Positions 8,244 to 16,993 are shown, counted from the first letter of the stretch. The stretch is DNA of 56,233 nucleotides from an uncultured Novosphingobium sp. (GCA_946886365.1 CAMPIM010000003.1:1-56233); one strand, 5' to 3'. Program-made: numbers and translations. Notes: generated by a model from the letters alone, not told the origin.

Positions 8244-9703
8244 GGCCGGAGCTTTGCTTCGAGTAGGGTGATAAGGTCGGCGGGTGTGCCGGTGCCAAAG
8301 ACATAATGGTCTGGGCGAACGAGGACGGCTTGCGCCTTGTGAACGGTGAGCCAGTCGGCAATGGCGCCGTTGGCAGGGACGAGGGCGATTTCGGCGGGGG
8401 CGTCGATGGGCGCGGTGGTGAAGAGGCGCCAGCCGCTGCCGGTAATGTCGTCGAGAAGCTGGCCGTCCACGCTCGGCTGGATGAAGCGTTCGCCTGCGCC
8501 GGGGGTGCCGATAGCGACAATGCCCTGCGCGATGGCGGGGATGAGGTCGGCGGCGGTGCCGTGCTTCGCGCCCGTGGCGGCTTCGCGCATCTGGGCGTCG
8601 CGGGCGGCGGCCTGATCCGGGTCGAGCATGCAGATGTAGCGACCTGCGGCGACGGCGGCGGAGATGACGGCGCGGACATGGGGGTCGCGCTCTGTCTGGT
8701 AGGTGTCGAGCAGTGTGGCGGGCGCGCGATCCGCCAGCACCAGTTCCAGCTTCCAGGCGACGTTCGCTATGTCGCGCAGGCCGTGGCACATGCCTTGGCC
8801 GAAAAAGGGCGGTGTCTGGTGCGCGGCGTCCCCGGCGAGGAAGACGCGGCCCTGACGCCATTGCTCCGCGATCAGCCCGTGGAAGCGGTAGGTGGCGGCG
8901 CGGACGATCTTGTTCGGGACGCCGGTGAGGTAGGGGGCGACGAGGGCGGCGACATTGCCCGGCTGCATCATGACGGCGTCATCCTCGCCGGGGAGGAGCA
9001 TGAACTCCCAGCGGCGGTGATTGCCACGGCCCGGCACAATGGTCGCGGGGCGTTTGGGGTCGCACATCATGACAGAGAGCTTTTGCAGGTCGGCGGCTTC
9101 CGGTACGCCCCACAGGTCGGGGAAGCGGACCGGGCCGTCGACTTCGGCATCGACGACGAGCCAGGGTTCCTCGAAATCCAGATCGTCGAGGGCTATGCCG
9201 AGCGCCTTGCGGACGGGGCTGCGTGAACCGTCGCAGGCGATGACATAGCGGGCGCTTTCGGTGCGGTTGCCGGACAGGTGGAGGGTGACGGCTTGAGCGT
9301 CCTGCTCCAGCCCTTCGAACGCCGTCCCGAGCAGGAGGGTGACATTGGGATAGGCGGCGAGGGCTTCGCGCAGATGCTCTTCCAGTTCGGGCTGGTAGAA
9401 GAAATAGTCGTTGGACCAGCTGAAGGGGCGGGGGCGGCCGACCGTGCCCATGTAGCGGATGACGCCATGATCCGCGCCGACATGAAGATGGCCCTCCGTT
9501 TCGCGCATATCGCCCGCTACGCGATCAATGACGCCTGCGGACTGGAACAGGCGCATCATCTCATGGTCGAGATGGACGGCGCGGGGCAGGGGATAGGGGT
9601 GCGCCTCCTGCTCCACGACAAGGACGGACAGGCCGGCCTTGCCAAGGAGATTGGCTGCGAAAGCCCCTACCGGGCCACAACCGATGATCGCTACGTCGAA
9701 CAT
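8240..9703 (-). CDS. FAD-dependent aromatic monooxygenase (MhpA/PheA type)
   Basis: A 487-residue group A flavoprotein hydroxylase. GCGPVG at residues 8-13 binds the ADP part of FAD, ACDGSRSPVR at 156-165 is the DG motif that contacts FAD and NAD(P)H, and the GD motif is at 291-292 in FLAGDAAHQTPPFFGQG. Enzymes of this type hydroxylate phenols next to an existing hydroxyl using NAD(P)H and O2. The C-terminal thioredoxin-like extension (about 400-487) resembles MhpA and pentachlorophenol 4-monooxygenase. It is the second operon gene, 18 nt after the amidohydrolase, and its stop overlaps the GlcG start. The Herbaspirillum FdeE naringenin hydroxylase is a plausible functional analogue; this is an inference from context. 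Confidence 0.9.
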   Translation of the reverse strand: MFDVAIIGCGPVGAFAANLLGKAGLSVLVVEQEAHPYPLPRAVHLDHEMMRLFQSAGVIDRVAGDMRETEGHLHVGADHGVIRYMGTVGRPRPFSWSNDYFFYQPELEEHLREALAAYPNVTLLLGTAFEGLEQDAQAVTLHLSGNRTESARYVIACDGSRSPVRKALGIALDDLDFEEPWLVVDAEVDGPVRFPDLWGVPEAADLQKLSVMMCDPKRPATIVPGRGNHRRWEFMLLPGEDDAVMMQPGNVAALVAPYLTGVPNKIVRAATYRFHGLIAEQWRQGRVFLAGDAAHQTPPFFGQGMCHGLRDIANVAWKLELVLADRAPATLLDTYQTERDPHVRAVISAAVAAGRYICMLDPDQAAARDAQMREAATGAKHGTAADLIPAIAQGIVAIGTPGAGERFIQPSVDGQLLDDITGSGWRLFTTAPIDAPAEIALVPANGAIADWLTVHKAQAVLVRPDHYVFGTGTPADLITLLEAKLRP

Positions 9704-9721
9704 CTTACGGGGTCAGTTCTT

Positions 9722-10951
9722 TCAGGCGGAAACGGGCTGGACGGACTTGTGGACCCGGCCACCCTGCATGATCATCAGCAGGCGGGCCGGGTCCTGAAGG
9801 ATGGCGACGTCCTGCGTGGGATCGCCTTCGACCAGAAGGAGATCGGCGAGATAGCCTTGCTTGATGAGGCCGGTCTGCTCGCCCATGAGCTGGCCGCCGA
9901 GCATGGTTGCTGCGCTCAGGACCTCGGCGGGCGTGAAGCCGAAATAATCGACGAAATGCTGGAGGTCGCGGGCGTTGCGGCCATGGGGATTGAAGGGGAA
10001 ACCATAGTCGCCGCCGATCAGGATGCGCACGCCGCGTCGCTTGAGTTCGGGGACGAGGCTTGCTTCCAGTTGCATGCGCTGGGTGGCGCTGGCCTTCATC
10101 GCGCTCATGTCGATATGGGGTGGGGGCGTTGCTTCCAGCGCTGCGACTGAGACGCCGGGGCCGGGGGCGTAGAAAATCTCGTCCTTGTGCGCGGCGAGCG
10201 CATCGATCGCGGCTTCGTCGGCGAAGGAGCAATGGTAGAGGATACGCGCGCCTGCTTCGAGCGCAAGGTCGATCGCGCGCGGGGTGTAGGCGTGGGTGGC
10301 GATCCAGAGGCCGTTCGCCTTGGCCGCTTCGCCAGCCGCCTGCATTTCCTCATCGGTGTAGAGGATGTCCTGCGCCGAGCCGGGCTTCAGCGCATCTTCG
10401 CCGGAAATGACGAGCTTTACCGATTTGACGCCCGTGTCGCGGCAATGGTCCATGAAGGCGCGCATCGCTTCAGGGCCACGGCCGTTGAAGACGTTGCCCG
10501 TCACCACGCCTTGTTCGCCTTCGGGGCTGCGTTCCAGGGTCGAGGGGATCAGGCGCGGGCCGGGAGTCTCGCCTGCTGCGATGGCGCGGGCGAGTTCGGG
10601 CTCTATGCCTTCGCCCAGCGCGCCTGCGGAATAGACGCTGGTGAAGCCATGATCGAGGAGGACACGGGCGTTGCGCCACGCGGCGGTCTTGAGCTCTTCG
10701 GGCGGCAGGATGAACTGGTGGTAGATATGTTCGACCGAGCTGCCCCAGGTGAGGTGGCAATGCGCATCGATCAGGCCGGGCATTAGCGTGTTGCCATGGC
10801 CATCGATGCGGATGTCGGCGGCGATGGACTGCAGGTCAGCGTCGGCGGGGAAGATGGCGGCGATGCGATCCTGATCGATCAGGACGGCGCCCGTTACGCT
10901 GGCAGCGCCGCTGCCATCGAAGATGCGCACGTTGTGGATCAGCTGCCGCAT
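9722..10951 (-). CDS. Metal-dependent amidohydrolase (imidazolonepropionase-like)
   Basis: A 409-residue protein starting MRQLIHNVRI. The start is set by GGGAGAGG upstream; another in-frame start lies 18 nt earlier but has no good ribosome site. It has the amidohydrolase-superfamily barrel: HCH at His64/His66 (LIDAHCHLTWG), a likely carboxylated Lys179 (SVKLVIS), His220 (ATHAYT), His240 (ILYHCSF) and Asp315 (GGDYGF). This is the binuclear subtype-I layout of the COG1228 group, which hydrolyses peptides, lactams, carbamates and organophosphates. As first gene of the operon it may hydrolyse a lactone, ester or C-C bond in the pathway, but no aromatic-pathway precedent can be named with confidence. 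Confidence 0.85.
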   Translation of the reverse strand: MRQLIHNVRIFDGSGAASVTGAVLIDQDRIAAIFPADADLQSIAADIRIDGHGNTLMPGLIDAHCHLTWGSSVEHIYHQFILPPEELKTAAWRNARVLLDHGFTSVYSAGALGEGIEPELARAIAAGETPGPRLIPSTLERSPEGEQGVVTGNVFNGRGPEAMRAFMDHCRDTGVKSVKLVISGEDALKPGSAQDILYTDEEMQAAGEAAKANGLWIATHAYTPRAIDLALEAGARILYHCSFADEAAIDALAAHKDEIFYAPGPGVSVAALEATPPPHIDMSAMKASATQRMQLEASLVPELKRRGVRILIGGDYGFPFNPHGRNARDLQHFVDYFGFTPAEVLSAATMLGGQLMGEQTGLIKQGYLADLLLVEGDPTQDVAILQDPARLLMIMQGGRVHKSVQPVSA

Positions 10952-10961
10952 GTTGTCCTCT

Positions 10962-10984
10962 CCCGGCATATTTTGTTTGCCGGG
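10962..10984. promoter_or_regulatory. Dyad in the leader of the catabolic operon (candidate operator or RBS hairpin)
   Basis: A perfect 7-bp inverted repeat, CCCGGCA and TGCCGGG, is separated by a 9-nt AT-rich spacer. It sits in the 90-nt gap between the LysR gene and the amidohydrolase start. On the minus strand its second arm runs into the GGGAGAGG ribosome site, so the RNA could fold over it; as DNA it has the dyad shape of a regulator operator. Neither function is proven. Confidence 0.4.
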
Positions 10985-11041
10985 GCTTACATGCGCCTTA
11001 TTCGTCCGTAGGAAAAATAATCATTTTTACTAATACCATAG

Positions 11042-11932
11042 TCAGGGCCTATGGATGAAATAGTCGAGCAGGCGTTGTCCCAGACCGGACAGGCGGGTGC
11101 CCTTCAACTTGCGGATGCCAATGCTGCGGGGGAAAGCAGCCTCACGAATGGCGATGGCGCGGAGTACGCCGATGGACAGTTCCGCGGCGGCGACCTGCAT
11201 GGGCAGGATGGTGACACGGCTGCTGCTCCGCACGATAGCCTTCGTCGTCAGCAGGGAGTCGCAGCGGATGCTGCTGTTGGGCACCGGCGCGTCGGCGGCG
11301 AGGAACAGGGCATCGACCTGCCTGCGGAATGCGCCGCGTGCTTCGGGCAACACCCAGCGCAGATCGGCTAGGTCCTTCAACGACACTTCGCTCGGCAGAT
11401 GTTCGTTGGCCCGCCCGACGATCAGGGAAAAGGGATCCTGGGAAAAGGTGAGTTCGTCCAGATCGTCTGGCGGCGTATCCATGCCGGTGGTGACGAAAGC
11501 GAGTTCGATGTCGCCCTGGCGGAGGAGCGTGGCGAGGTCGGGATCGGGCCGTTCGATGACATGAAGCGCGAAGCTGCCAACATCCTCCTCAAGAAAGCGG
11601 ACGGCCCCGGGCAGAAGGCTGACCAACGCGCCCGGCGTGCCGCCGACGCGCAGCGGCCCGGCGATACCCTGCCGCGAGAGGCGTAACTCTTCCTCGGCGT
11701 CCTTGAGCAACCCCTCCATCGCCTGCGCGCGGCGAAGAAGCACGCGGCCTTCCGCCGTCAGCGCTATGCCTGCGCGCGATCGTTCCAGCAGGGTGGCGCC
11801 GATCGATTGTTCCAGCTGGGCGATGGTGATCGATACGGATGGTTGTGAAATGTTGAGCAGCCGGGCGCCTCCGCTGATCGAATTGGCCCGGCATACGGCC
11901 AGGAAGGTGCGAAGGGCGCGAGGATCAATCAT
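11042..11932 (-). CDS. LysR-family transcriptional regulator
   Basis: A 296-residue protein with the classic LysR winged helix at residues 1-60 (PRALRTFLAVCRANSISGGA, then NISQPSVSITIAQLE) and a periplasmic-binding-protein-like effector domain from about residue 90. A GGAGGG lies 13 nt upstream of the ATG, somewhat far. It faces the same way as the catabolic operon and ends 90 nt before it, instead of being divergent as many LysR genes are. It could control the operon from that gap, where a 7-bp dyad is found, or from its own upstream promoter by read-through. The effector is probably the aromatic substrate or a pathway intermediate (inference). Confidence 0.9.
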   Translation of the reverse strand: MIDPRALRTFLAVCRANSISGGARLLNISQPSVSITIAQLEQSIGATLLERSRAGIALTAEGRVLLRRAQAMEGLLKDAEEELRLSRQGIAGPLRVGGTPGALVSLLPGAVRFLEEDVGSFALHVIERPDPDLATLLRQGDIELAFVTTGMDTPPDDLDELTFSQDPFSLIVGRANEHLPSEVSLKDLADLRWVLPEARGAFRRQVDALFLAADAPVPNSSIRCDSLLTTKAIVRSSSRVTILPMQVAAAELSIGVLRAIAIREAAFPRSIGIRKLKGTRLSGLGQRLLDYFIHRP

Positions 11933-12482
11933 GCTTAGCGTCTAGCCCTCCAATACAGCAACGACTTGGATTAACTCGGCCTCCGAAAAGAGTACGGATC
12001 AGGAATCGAGCGTATTCGATCTATCTACATGAAGTGAAGACAAATATTGGACGGCAGATATCACGCTGCACCTAAAAATCATACACCAGAGGCATCTGCG
12101 AACGCCTGGTAGCGTTTGGCGGGCTATTTGCTACCTACAATTTCGATGTAGCGCCGATCGAGCCCCCCGGACCGATGTTGTCGATTACCGACAACTGCTA
12201 GATCCGCGCTTTGGACGACTCCACTTGCGGCCGACGCTCGTCATTAAAATAAATCATTTCTTTCAATCCGCTAGTCCATCAAAGCCGACGCTTCGGTACG
12301 TATCAAACCATCATACGGCTTCTCGGGCAGCACCCCGTCTCTCTCTCTCTCTCGCAATATTCCCATCAGATCTTGGTGGGGCGACCCGTACATTCACATC
12401 GCGGGCAGAAATTAAGTTCACCGTGGCAAATCGGCGAGGTTCGGGCGGTTCCTCCTGTGAGGCTAATACCAAGGCGCATTGA
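11933..12482. other. Gene-free, visibly less GC-rich stretch
   Basis: About 550 bases without a credible gene. Composition is lower in GC than the flanks and the short frames present do not resemble proteins. It includes a CT dinucleotide run (about 12341-12354) and a short inverted repeat GTTGTCG/CGACAAC with a 5-nt spacer at 12177-12195. It must also hold the LysR promoter near its left end. Lying next to transposase debris, it is probably degraded insertion DNA. Confidence 0.6.
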
Positions 12483-12899
12483 TCAGAACCCATGCGCCCA
12501 CTGACGCAGGCCGATCGACATGATGCGCCATGGCTGGTCAGCAAGCTTGTTCCAGGCGTGGCAGCAGTGCTCGACGATGTCGTCGTAGGATTTATAGATG
12601 CGGTTCGACAGCCAGTTATCGCGCATGAACTGCCACAGGTTCTCGACGGGGTTCAGCTCGGGGCAGCGGGGTGGTAGCGGCAGCAGCGTGATGTTGGAGG
12701 GGATGATCAGATCATTCGAGCCGTGCCATCCGGCCTGGTCGAGCAGGATTACGGCGTGCGCGCCAGGCGCGACATGGAAGGCGATCTCTTCCAGGTGCAA
12801 GCCCATCGCCTCGCTGTTGCAGTGGGGCATGACAATGCCGGCCGCCTTTCCTTCAGCCGGGCAGATGGCGCCAAAGATCCAGGCCGAGGCCCGGCGTTC
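12483..12899 (-). pseudogene. IS630-family transposase, 3' remnant
   Basis: The frame read leftward from about 12899 encodes ASAWIFGAICP, then GAHAVILLDQAGWH, CPELNPVENLWQFMRDNWLS and a terminal GLRQWAHGF. These are the second and third catalytic blocks (Asp and Glu of DDE) and the C-terminus of IS630 transposases. The N-terminal helix-turn-helix half and the first catalytic Asp are missing, and an in-frame stop lies a short way upstream of the recognisable part. The piece is therefore a truncated, inactive copy. An internal ATG at 12830 gives a 115-residue frame that is only the C-terminal part. Immediately upstream the sequence turns into a ParB-like gene fragment in another frame. Confidence 0.85.
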
Positions 12900-12900
12900 C

Positions 12901-13056
12901 GAGGCTCTTTGCCGCCTCGACGCGGCCGTGCCCGGCGATGATCCGATCCTCCTCGTCGATCAGTATCGGGTTGGTGAATCCGAACTTCCTGATACTCCTG
13001 GCGATCTGGCCGATCTGCTTCTTGGAGTGGGTACGCGCGTTGCGCGCTGCATCATA
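12901..13056 (-). pseudogene. ParB-like nuclease-domain gene fragment
   Basis: Minus-strand translation gives NARTHSKKQIGQIARSIRKF, GFTNPILIDEEDRIIAGHGR and VEAAKSLG, which is the N-terminal ParB/Srx-type domain found in plasmid partition proteins and phage DNA-modification proteins. In its frame a stop lies just upstream (13081-13083) and there is no start. An AAAGGAGA-ATGATG start does exist at about 13045-13063 but reads another frame. After SLG the frame runs into IS630 sequence and stops at 12853. It is thus a fragment cut on both sides, probably a remnant of mobile DNA. Confidence 0.75.
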
Positions 13057-13411
13057 ATCGTTCTCCTTTGGTGGAGAGCGTCAGAACCACGTCCTGACCT
13101 TTCGCGCCTACCAACGTTTGACACCGGCACGATTTTTTTTCAGATCATGCCGGGCGATATGAGCTTCCCTGCTGACTTGCCGCTTTTCCCTGCAATCGAA
13201 GGAGAGAATCCCTGCTGGCGAGACTAGGAAAATCTCTCTTCAGAACGGCAGATTTCCGCCATTTTCTTCGCATGAATGGCGACAATTTCCAGACGAAAAT
13301 GCAGTTCACGGCAATATCAGGGAAATGCAGGGAAGAGACGGGTTCGCTCTGGAATGCGTCCTGCACCATTTTTAGCAGCCTGTGATGACGCGGAGCCGTC
13401 AGGCATAAGCC
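13057..13411. repeat. Gene-free stretch with recurring TCCCTGC / GCAGGGA words
   Basis: No gene is visible in these roughly 350 bases. The word TCCCTGC occurs at about 13164, 13188 and 13208, and the complementary GCAGGGA occurs at about 13327, with a further CAGGGAAA beside it. Such words facing each other can form imperfect hairpins. I recall similar tracts next to insertion elements in sphingomonad genomes but cannot verify that here. The start of this stretch may belong to the lost 5' part of the ParB-like gene. Confidence 0.4.
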
Positions 13412-15631
13412 TCAAGCGATCGTCACCACTCGCGCCGAGCCTGTTCGGTCGAGGGGCTTTACCACGACCTTGTCACCCATCCGGTCAAAGGCGATGTCGA
13501 TCGATGCTTCGCCAATGCGCAGGCCATAGAGCCGCAGTTCGTCGAGGAATCGCGGCAGGGCTGGTTCTCGCAGGGAGATTTCAGGACCTGCCACATCGAA
13601 GCCGATACCCAGGCTTGACTGGATCAATGACAGAGGCGCTGCGGCGGACCATGCCTGGGGGCTACAGGCCACGGGATAGAAGGTCGGTCCTTGCGCGCGG
13701 CGGCGGGGAAATCCGCAGAAAAGTTCCGGCAGGCGCATGAGGTCCACATAGGTGGCGGCCGCGAAGAGGCCTTCGAATATCTGCGCTGCCTCACGCTTGT
13801 AGCCGTAGCGGGAGAAGCCCGCCGCGATGAGGGCATTGTCATGCGGCCAGATCGAGCCATTATGATAGCTCATTGGATTGTAGCGCGCTTCCGTCGATGC
13901 GATGGTGCGGACGCCCCATCCGGAAAAGGAGGCTGGCGCCATCAGCGTGCGCACCACCGATTCCACGCGCTCTTCCCGCGCGAGGCCGGTAAACAGCACA
14001 TGCCCGGCATTGGAAGAACGAACGCGGCAGGGCTTTTTTTCTCCATCCAGCGCCAGCACATAGGTGCCAAGTTGCGGGTCGAAGAAGGCCGCATCGAAAT
14101 GGTCGCGCAAATGGTCGGCGCGTAGTCCGTAGTCTGCCTCGCGTTGAGCATCGCCCATCGCCCGATGGATGGCCTCGGCGGCTCTCCAGGCGCCGTAGAC
14201 ATAGGCCTGGACCTCCGCGAGCGCGATGGGGCCGCGCGCGATCGAGCCATCCTCGTGGAAGATCGAGTCATGGCTGTCCTTCCAGCCCTGATTGGTCAGG
14301 CCCTGATCGGTGAGCCGCCCATATTCCACGAAGCCGTCCCCATCGCGGTCGCCATACTGATCGACCCATTCGAGGGCTGCATCCAGATGCGGCAGCAGGC
14401 TGGTGATGAAGGGCTGGTCGCCTGTTCGTTCCAGATAAGCGCCAGCCAGCATGATGAACAACGGCGTTGAATCGATGCTGCCATAATAATGGCGAAACGG
14501 CACTTCGCCCAGTTCCGCCATTTCACCATGGCGGACTTCGTGCAGGATTTTCCCCGGCTCCGCGTCCGCTGCCGGGTCGAACGCAGTGGCCTGATGCTTC
14601 GCCAGATAGCCGAGCACGCCGCGGCTGATCGCGGGATCATACCAAAGCGTCTCCAGCGCGGTGATGATGGCGTCGCGGCCGAACACGGTGCTGAACCAGG
14701 GAATGCCCGCATAGGGATAGGGGCCAAATTCTGTGTCCGTGGACAGCATGGTGATATCCGCAACGGACCTGCGCGTAACCTCATCGAACAGAGCATTTGA
14801 TGAACGGACGGTCGCGCCGCGCGCCCTTGCCTGTTTCAACGACTTCATGGACTCGCGAAGGGTTTTGAGGAACTGGCGTGAGAAGGGTTCTTGCGTCAAT
14901 TCGACCCGCTCGCACGCAATGCGCATGTACAAGGTGCGCCGTTCGCCGGGTGGGACCATGACCTCGAACATGGCATGGCTTTCGGTGAGCTCTTGGGGTG
15001 CCGGATCAAAGCAGAGGTGGGTTTCGCGCGTTTTGGCGTCGCGGCCTTCATAGACGAGGAGAACGTCGGCGCTTCCCACGACGGGGGGCTTCATGGTCCC
15101 CTTCCGTATGCGCGTCATGCCGCGAATTTCGAACAGATCGGCAAAATCGGCAGCGAAGCTCATGTCCACCTTCACCGTTCGGGCTTCGGTATCGAAGTTG
15201 CGAATCGTGATCCGTTCGTGGACCGCGGAGTCCCAGAGGAACCTTGTGCGGCGCAGGTGGATAAGGTCATGTTCCACCGCGACCCGGCCATCGTCGCCTG
15301 AAAAATCGGGATTTGTGAGGTCGCAGGTCAGCATGGCGTTGTCGTCACGCAGCGCGGAACTCAGCAATATGGGCCGGAGTCCGTTGATCGTCATATATAG
15401 ATGCGACAGGTGCCGGGTGTCGCGGTGGTAAAGCCCTTCGGGGCTTCCGGGTCCGGCGATCGCATCACCGCTATGATCGAAGACCGCGAAACTGTCGCCA
15501 TGCTTCAGCGTTCGCGGACGCCGTTCGTGTAGAGAAGCGGTGGCAGGGATGAAGAACTGGGTCTGCTGCTGGGACAGGGACTTTGCCGGTTCCGTGGCCA
15601 AGGCTTCTGGCTGCAACTGGCTCGCCGTCAT
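13412..15631 (-). CDS. Amylo-alpha-1,6-glucosidase-like glycoside hydrolase
   Basis: A 739-residue protein. I start it at MTASQLQPEA because AAGGAGAG lies 7 nt upstream and the glycosyltransferase gene ends 10 nt before it; the longer frame overlaps that gene. An N-terminal bacterial debranching-enzyme domain (about 30-220, containing GLYHRDTRHLSHLYMTINGL) is followed by an (alpha/alpha)6 barrel with PWFSTVFGRDAIITALETLW and NGSIWPHDNALIAAGF. These are hallmarks of COG3408 proteins, annotated as amylo-1,6-glucosidase or mannosylglycerate-hydrolase-like. No signal peptide is present. With the glycosyltransferase it forms a two-gene unit probably concerned with an intracellular glucan or compatible-solute glycoside; the exact substrate is unknown. 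Confidence 0.85.
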   Translation of the reverse strand: MTASQLQPEALATEPAKSLSQQQTQFFIPATASLHERRPRTLKHGDSFAVFDHSGDAIAGPGSPEGLYHRDTRHLSHLYMTINGLRPILLSSALRDDNAMLTCDLTNPDFSGDDGRVAVEHDLIHLRRTRFLWDSAVHERITIRNFDTEARTVKVDMSFAADFADLFEIRGMTRIRKGTMKPPVVGSADVLLVYEGRDAKTRETHLCFDPAPQELTESHAMFEVMVPPGERRTLYMRIACERVELTQEPFSRQFLKTLRESMKSLKQARARGATVRSSNALFDEVTRRSVADITMLSTDTEFGPYPYAGIPWFSTVFGRDAIITALETLWYDPAISRGVLGYLAKHQATAFDPAADAEPGKILHEVRHGEMAELGEVPFRHYYGSIDSTPLFIMLAGAYLERTGDQPFITSLLPHLDAALEWVDQYGDRDGDGFVEYGRLTDQGLTNQGWKDSHDSIFHEDGSIARGPIALAEVQAYVYGAWRAAEAIHRAMGDAQREADYGLRADHLRDHFDAAFFDPQLGTYVLALDGEKKPCRVRSSNAGHVLFTGLAREERVESVVRTLMAPASFSGWGVRTIASTEARYNPMSYHNGSIWPHDNALIAAGFSRYGYKREAAQIFEGLFAAATYVDLMRLPELFCGFPRRRAQGPTFYPVACSPQAWSAAAPLSLIQSSLGIGFDVAGPEISLREPALPRFLDELRLYGLRIGEASIDIAFDRMGDKVVVKPLDRTGSARVVTIA

Positions 15632-15641
15632 GCGACTCTCC

Positions 15642-16742
15642 TTATCCGACGACCTGAAGGTGAAGCTCCGCTTCATCGCCGCGCTCGCGACGAAGCCGGG
15701 CGGCATCGGTTCGCGCGCCAGGCAGGCCGTGATAAAGCGAGACATAGTCGGCCGCCATCCGGTCTGCCGTGAAACGTGCGTCAAAGGCGGCGCGTACCCC
15801 GCGACGGTCAAGTTCGCCGAGCCGGGAAACGGCTTCGACGGCCTGATCCTCTGTATCGACGATGAAGCCCGACACGCCATGGTCGATAATTTCGGGAACC
15901 GATCCGCAGCGGAAGGCGATGACCGGGGTCGCGCAGGCCATTGCCTCGATCATCACCAAACCAAATGGTTCGGGCCAGTCTATCGGGAACAGAAGGGCAC
16001 TGGCGCCGCCGAGGAAGTCAGCCTTCTGCGCTTCATTGATTTCGCCGACGAAATGAATGTTGGGATGAAGGTTGATAAGCGGCGCTATTTCCGCCTCCCA
16101 ATATGCTTTGTCCACATTGTCGATCTTGGCGGCGATCTTGAGCGGCCTCCCGGAACGGGCGGCTATGCGAATGGCGCGGTCGGGCCGCTTTTCCGGTGAT
16201 ATCCGGCCGAGGAAGGCGAGATAGCCGTCATCGCTGTCGACTTTCGGCGGGAGAAGGTTCGCGGGAAGACCGTGATAGACGGTGCCTGCCCAGTTCACGG
16301 GCGGCATAGGCAGCCGTTGGTGGTCGGAAATGGAAACCAGGCTGTGATCACGGAAGGTCTGGTAGAAAGGGCGCAGGTCCGGCAGGTCCAGACGGCCGTG
16401 CAGCGTCGTGACGCATCGGCCGACGATGTCCTGCACCAATGGCATGTGAACAAGATCGATGTGGAAATGTAGCGCATCGAACTCATGGGCGCGCTGGCGC
16501 ACCGCTTCCAGCAGCATCATGTGATATGGAATGGCGTCGCGAACATGGGGATTGAGGCGAAGCGCCATGTCCGTGACGGGCACCAGTTCCGCGCGAGTGA
16601 CGGAATCGCCGCTGGCGAACAATGTCACGTCATGTCCTTGATCGACCAATGCTTCGGTTAGGTAGGAAACGATGCGCTCGGTTCCGCCGTACAGCTTCGG
16701 CGGTACGCTTTCGGCCAAGGGAGCGATTTGAGCGATTTTCAT
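15642..16742 (-). CDS. Family 4-type glycosyltransferase (GT-B)
   Basis: A 366-residue retaining glycosyltransferase. PPKLYGGTERIVSYLTEAL (residues 15-33) is the glycine-rich acceptor-side loop, LGRISPEKRPDRAI marks the start of the C-terminal Rossmann domain, and EPFGLVMIEAMACATPVIAF carries the conserved E-x7-E nucleotide-sugar motif. A TGAGGATT site precedes the ATG. It is upstream in a two-gene operon with the debranching-type glucosidase (10-nt gap) and divergent from the 16994 gene across about 250 nt. Donor and acceptor are not deducible. Similar GT/glucosidase pairs are seen in alphaproteobacteria, which suggests a linked synthesis/turnover cycle. Confidence 0.87.
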   Translation of the reverse strand: MKIAQIAPLAESVPPKLYGGTERIVSYLTEALVDQGHDVTLFASGDSVTRAELVPVTDMALRLNPHVRDAIPYHMMLLEAVRQRAHEFDALHFHIDLVHMPLVQDIVGRCVTTLHGRLDLPDLRPFYQTFRDHSLVSISDHQRLPMPPVNWAGTVYHGLPANLLPPKVDSDDGYLAFLGRISPEKRPDRAIRIAARSGRPLKIAAKIDNVDKAYWEAEIAPLINLHPNIHFVGEINEAQKADFLGGASALLFPIDWPEPFGLVMIEAMACATPVIAFRCGSVPEIIDHGVSGFIVDTEDQAVEAVSRLGELDRRGVRAAFDARFTADRMAADYVSLYHGLPGARTDAARLRRERGDEAELHLQVVG

Positions 16743-16993
16743 TCAGCAATCCTCATCATTGGCCATGAAGGCGCCAAAGGCGCGTGCGGCCGTTGACGAG
16801 GGTTAAAAGCCTGAGCGCCGGGCGAGTTGCATGCGCTGTTCAAACCATGATGGATTTTGGCGCGTAAAAATGCCTTGCCGCGCCGAAGCGTTTCCGCGTG
16901 TGCAGCAACAATTTGTAACATTCGGAAAATTTCAGAGACATTTGCCCCGCCTATGCCTTGGCAAGCGCTTCCTATGCCAAGGAGTTTCTTCGC

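Noticed and set aside
12177..12195. Inverted repeat GTTGTCG/CGACAAC as an operator or attachment site
   Set aside because: Single short dyad with no gene start next to it and no second copy seen; kept only as a note in the gene-free entry.
12225..12544. Short frames of 77 and 85 residues near the IS630 remnant
   Set aside because: No ribosome site, no family resemblance, and they cross sequence that looks degraded.
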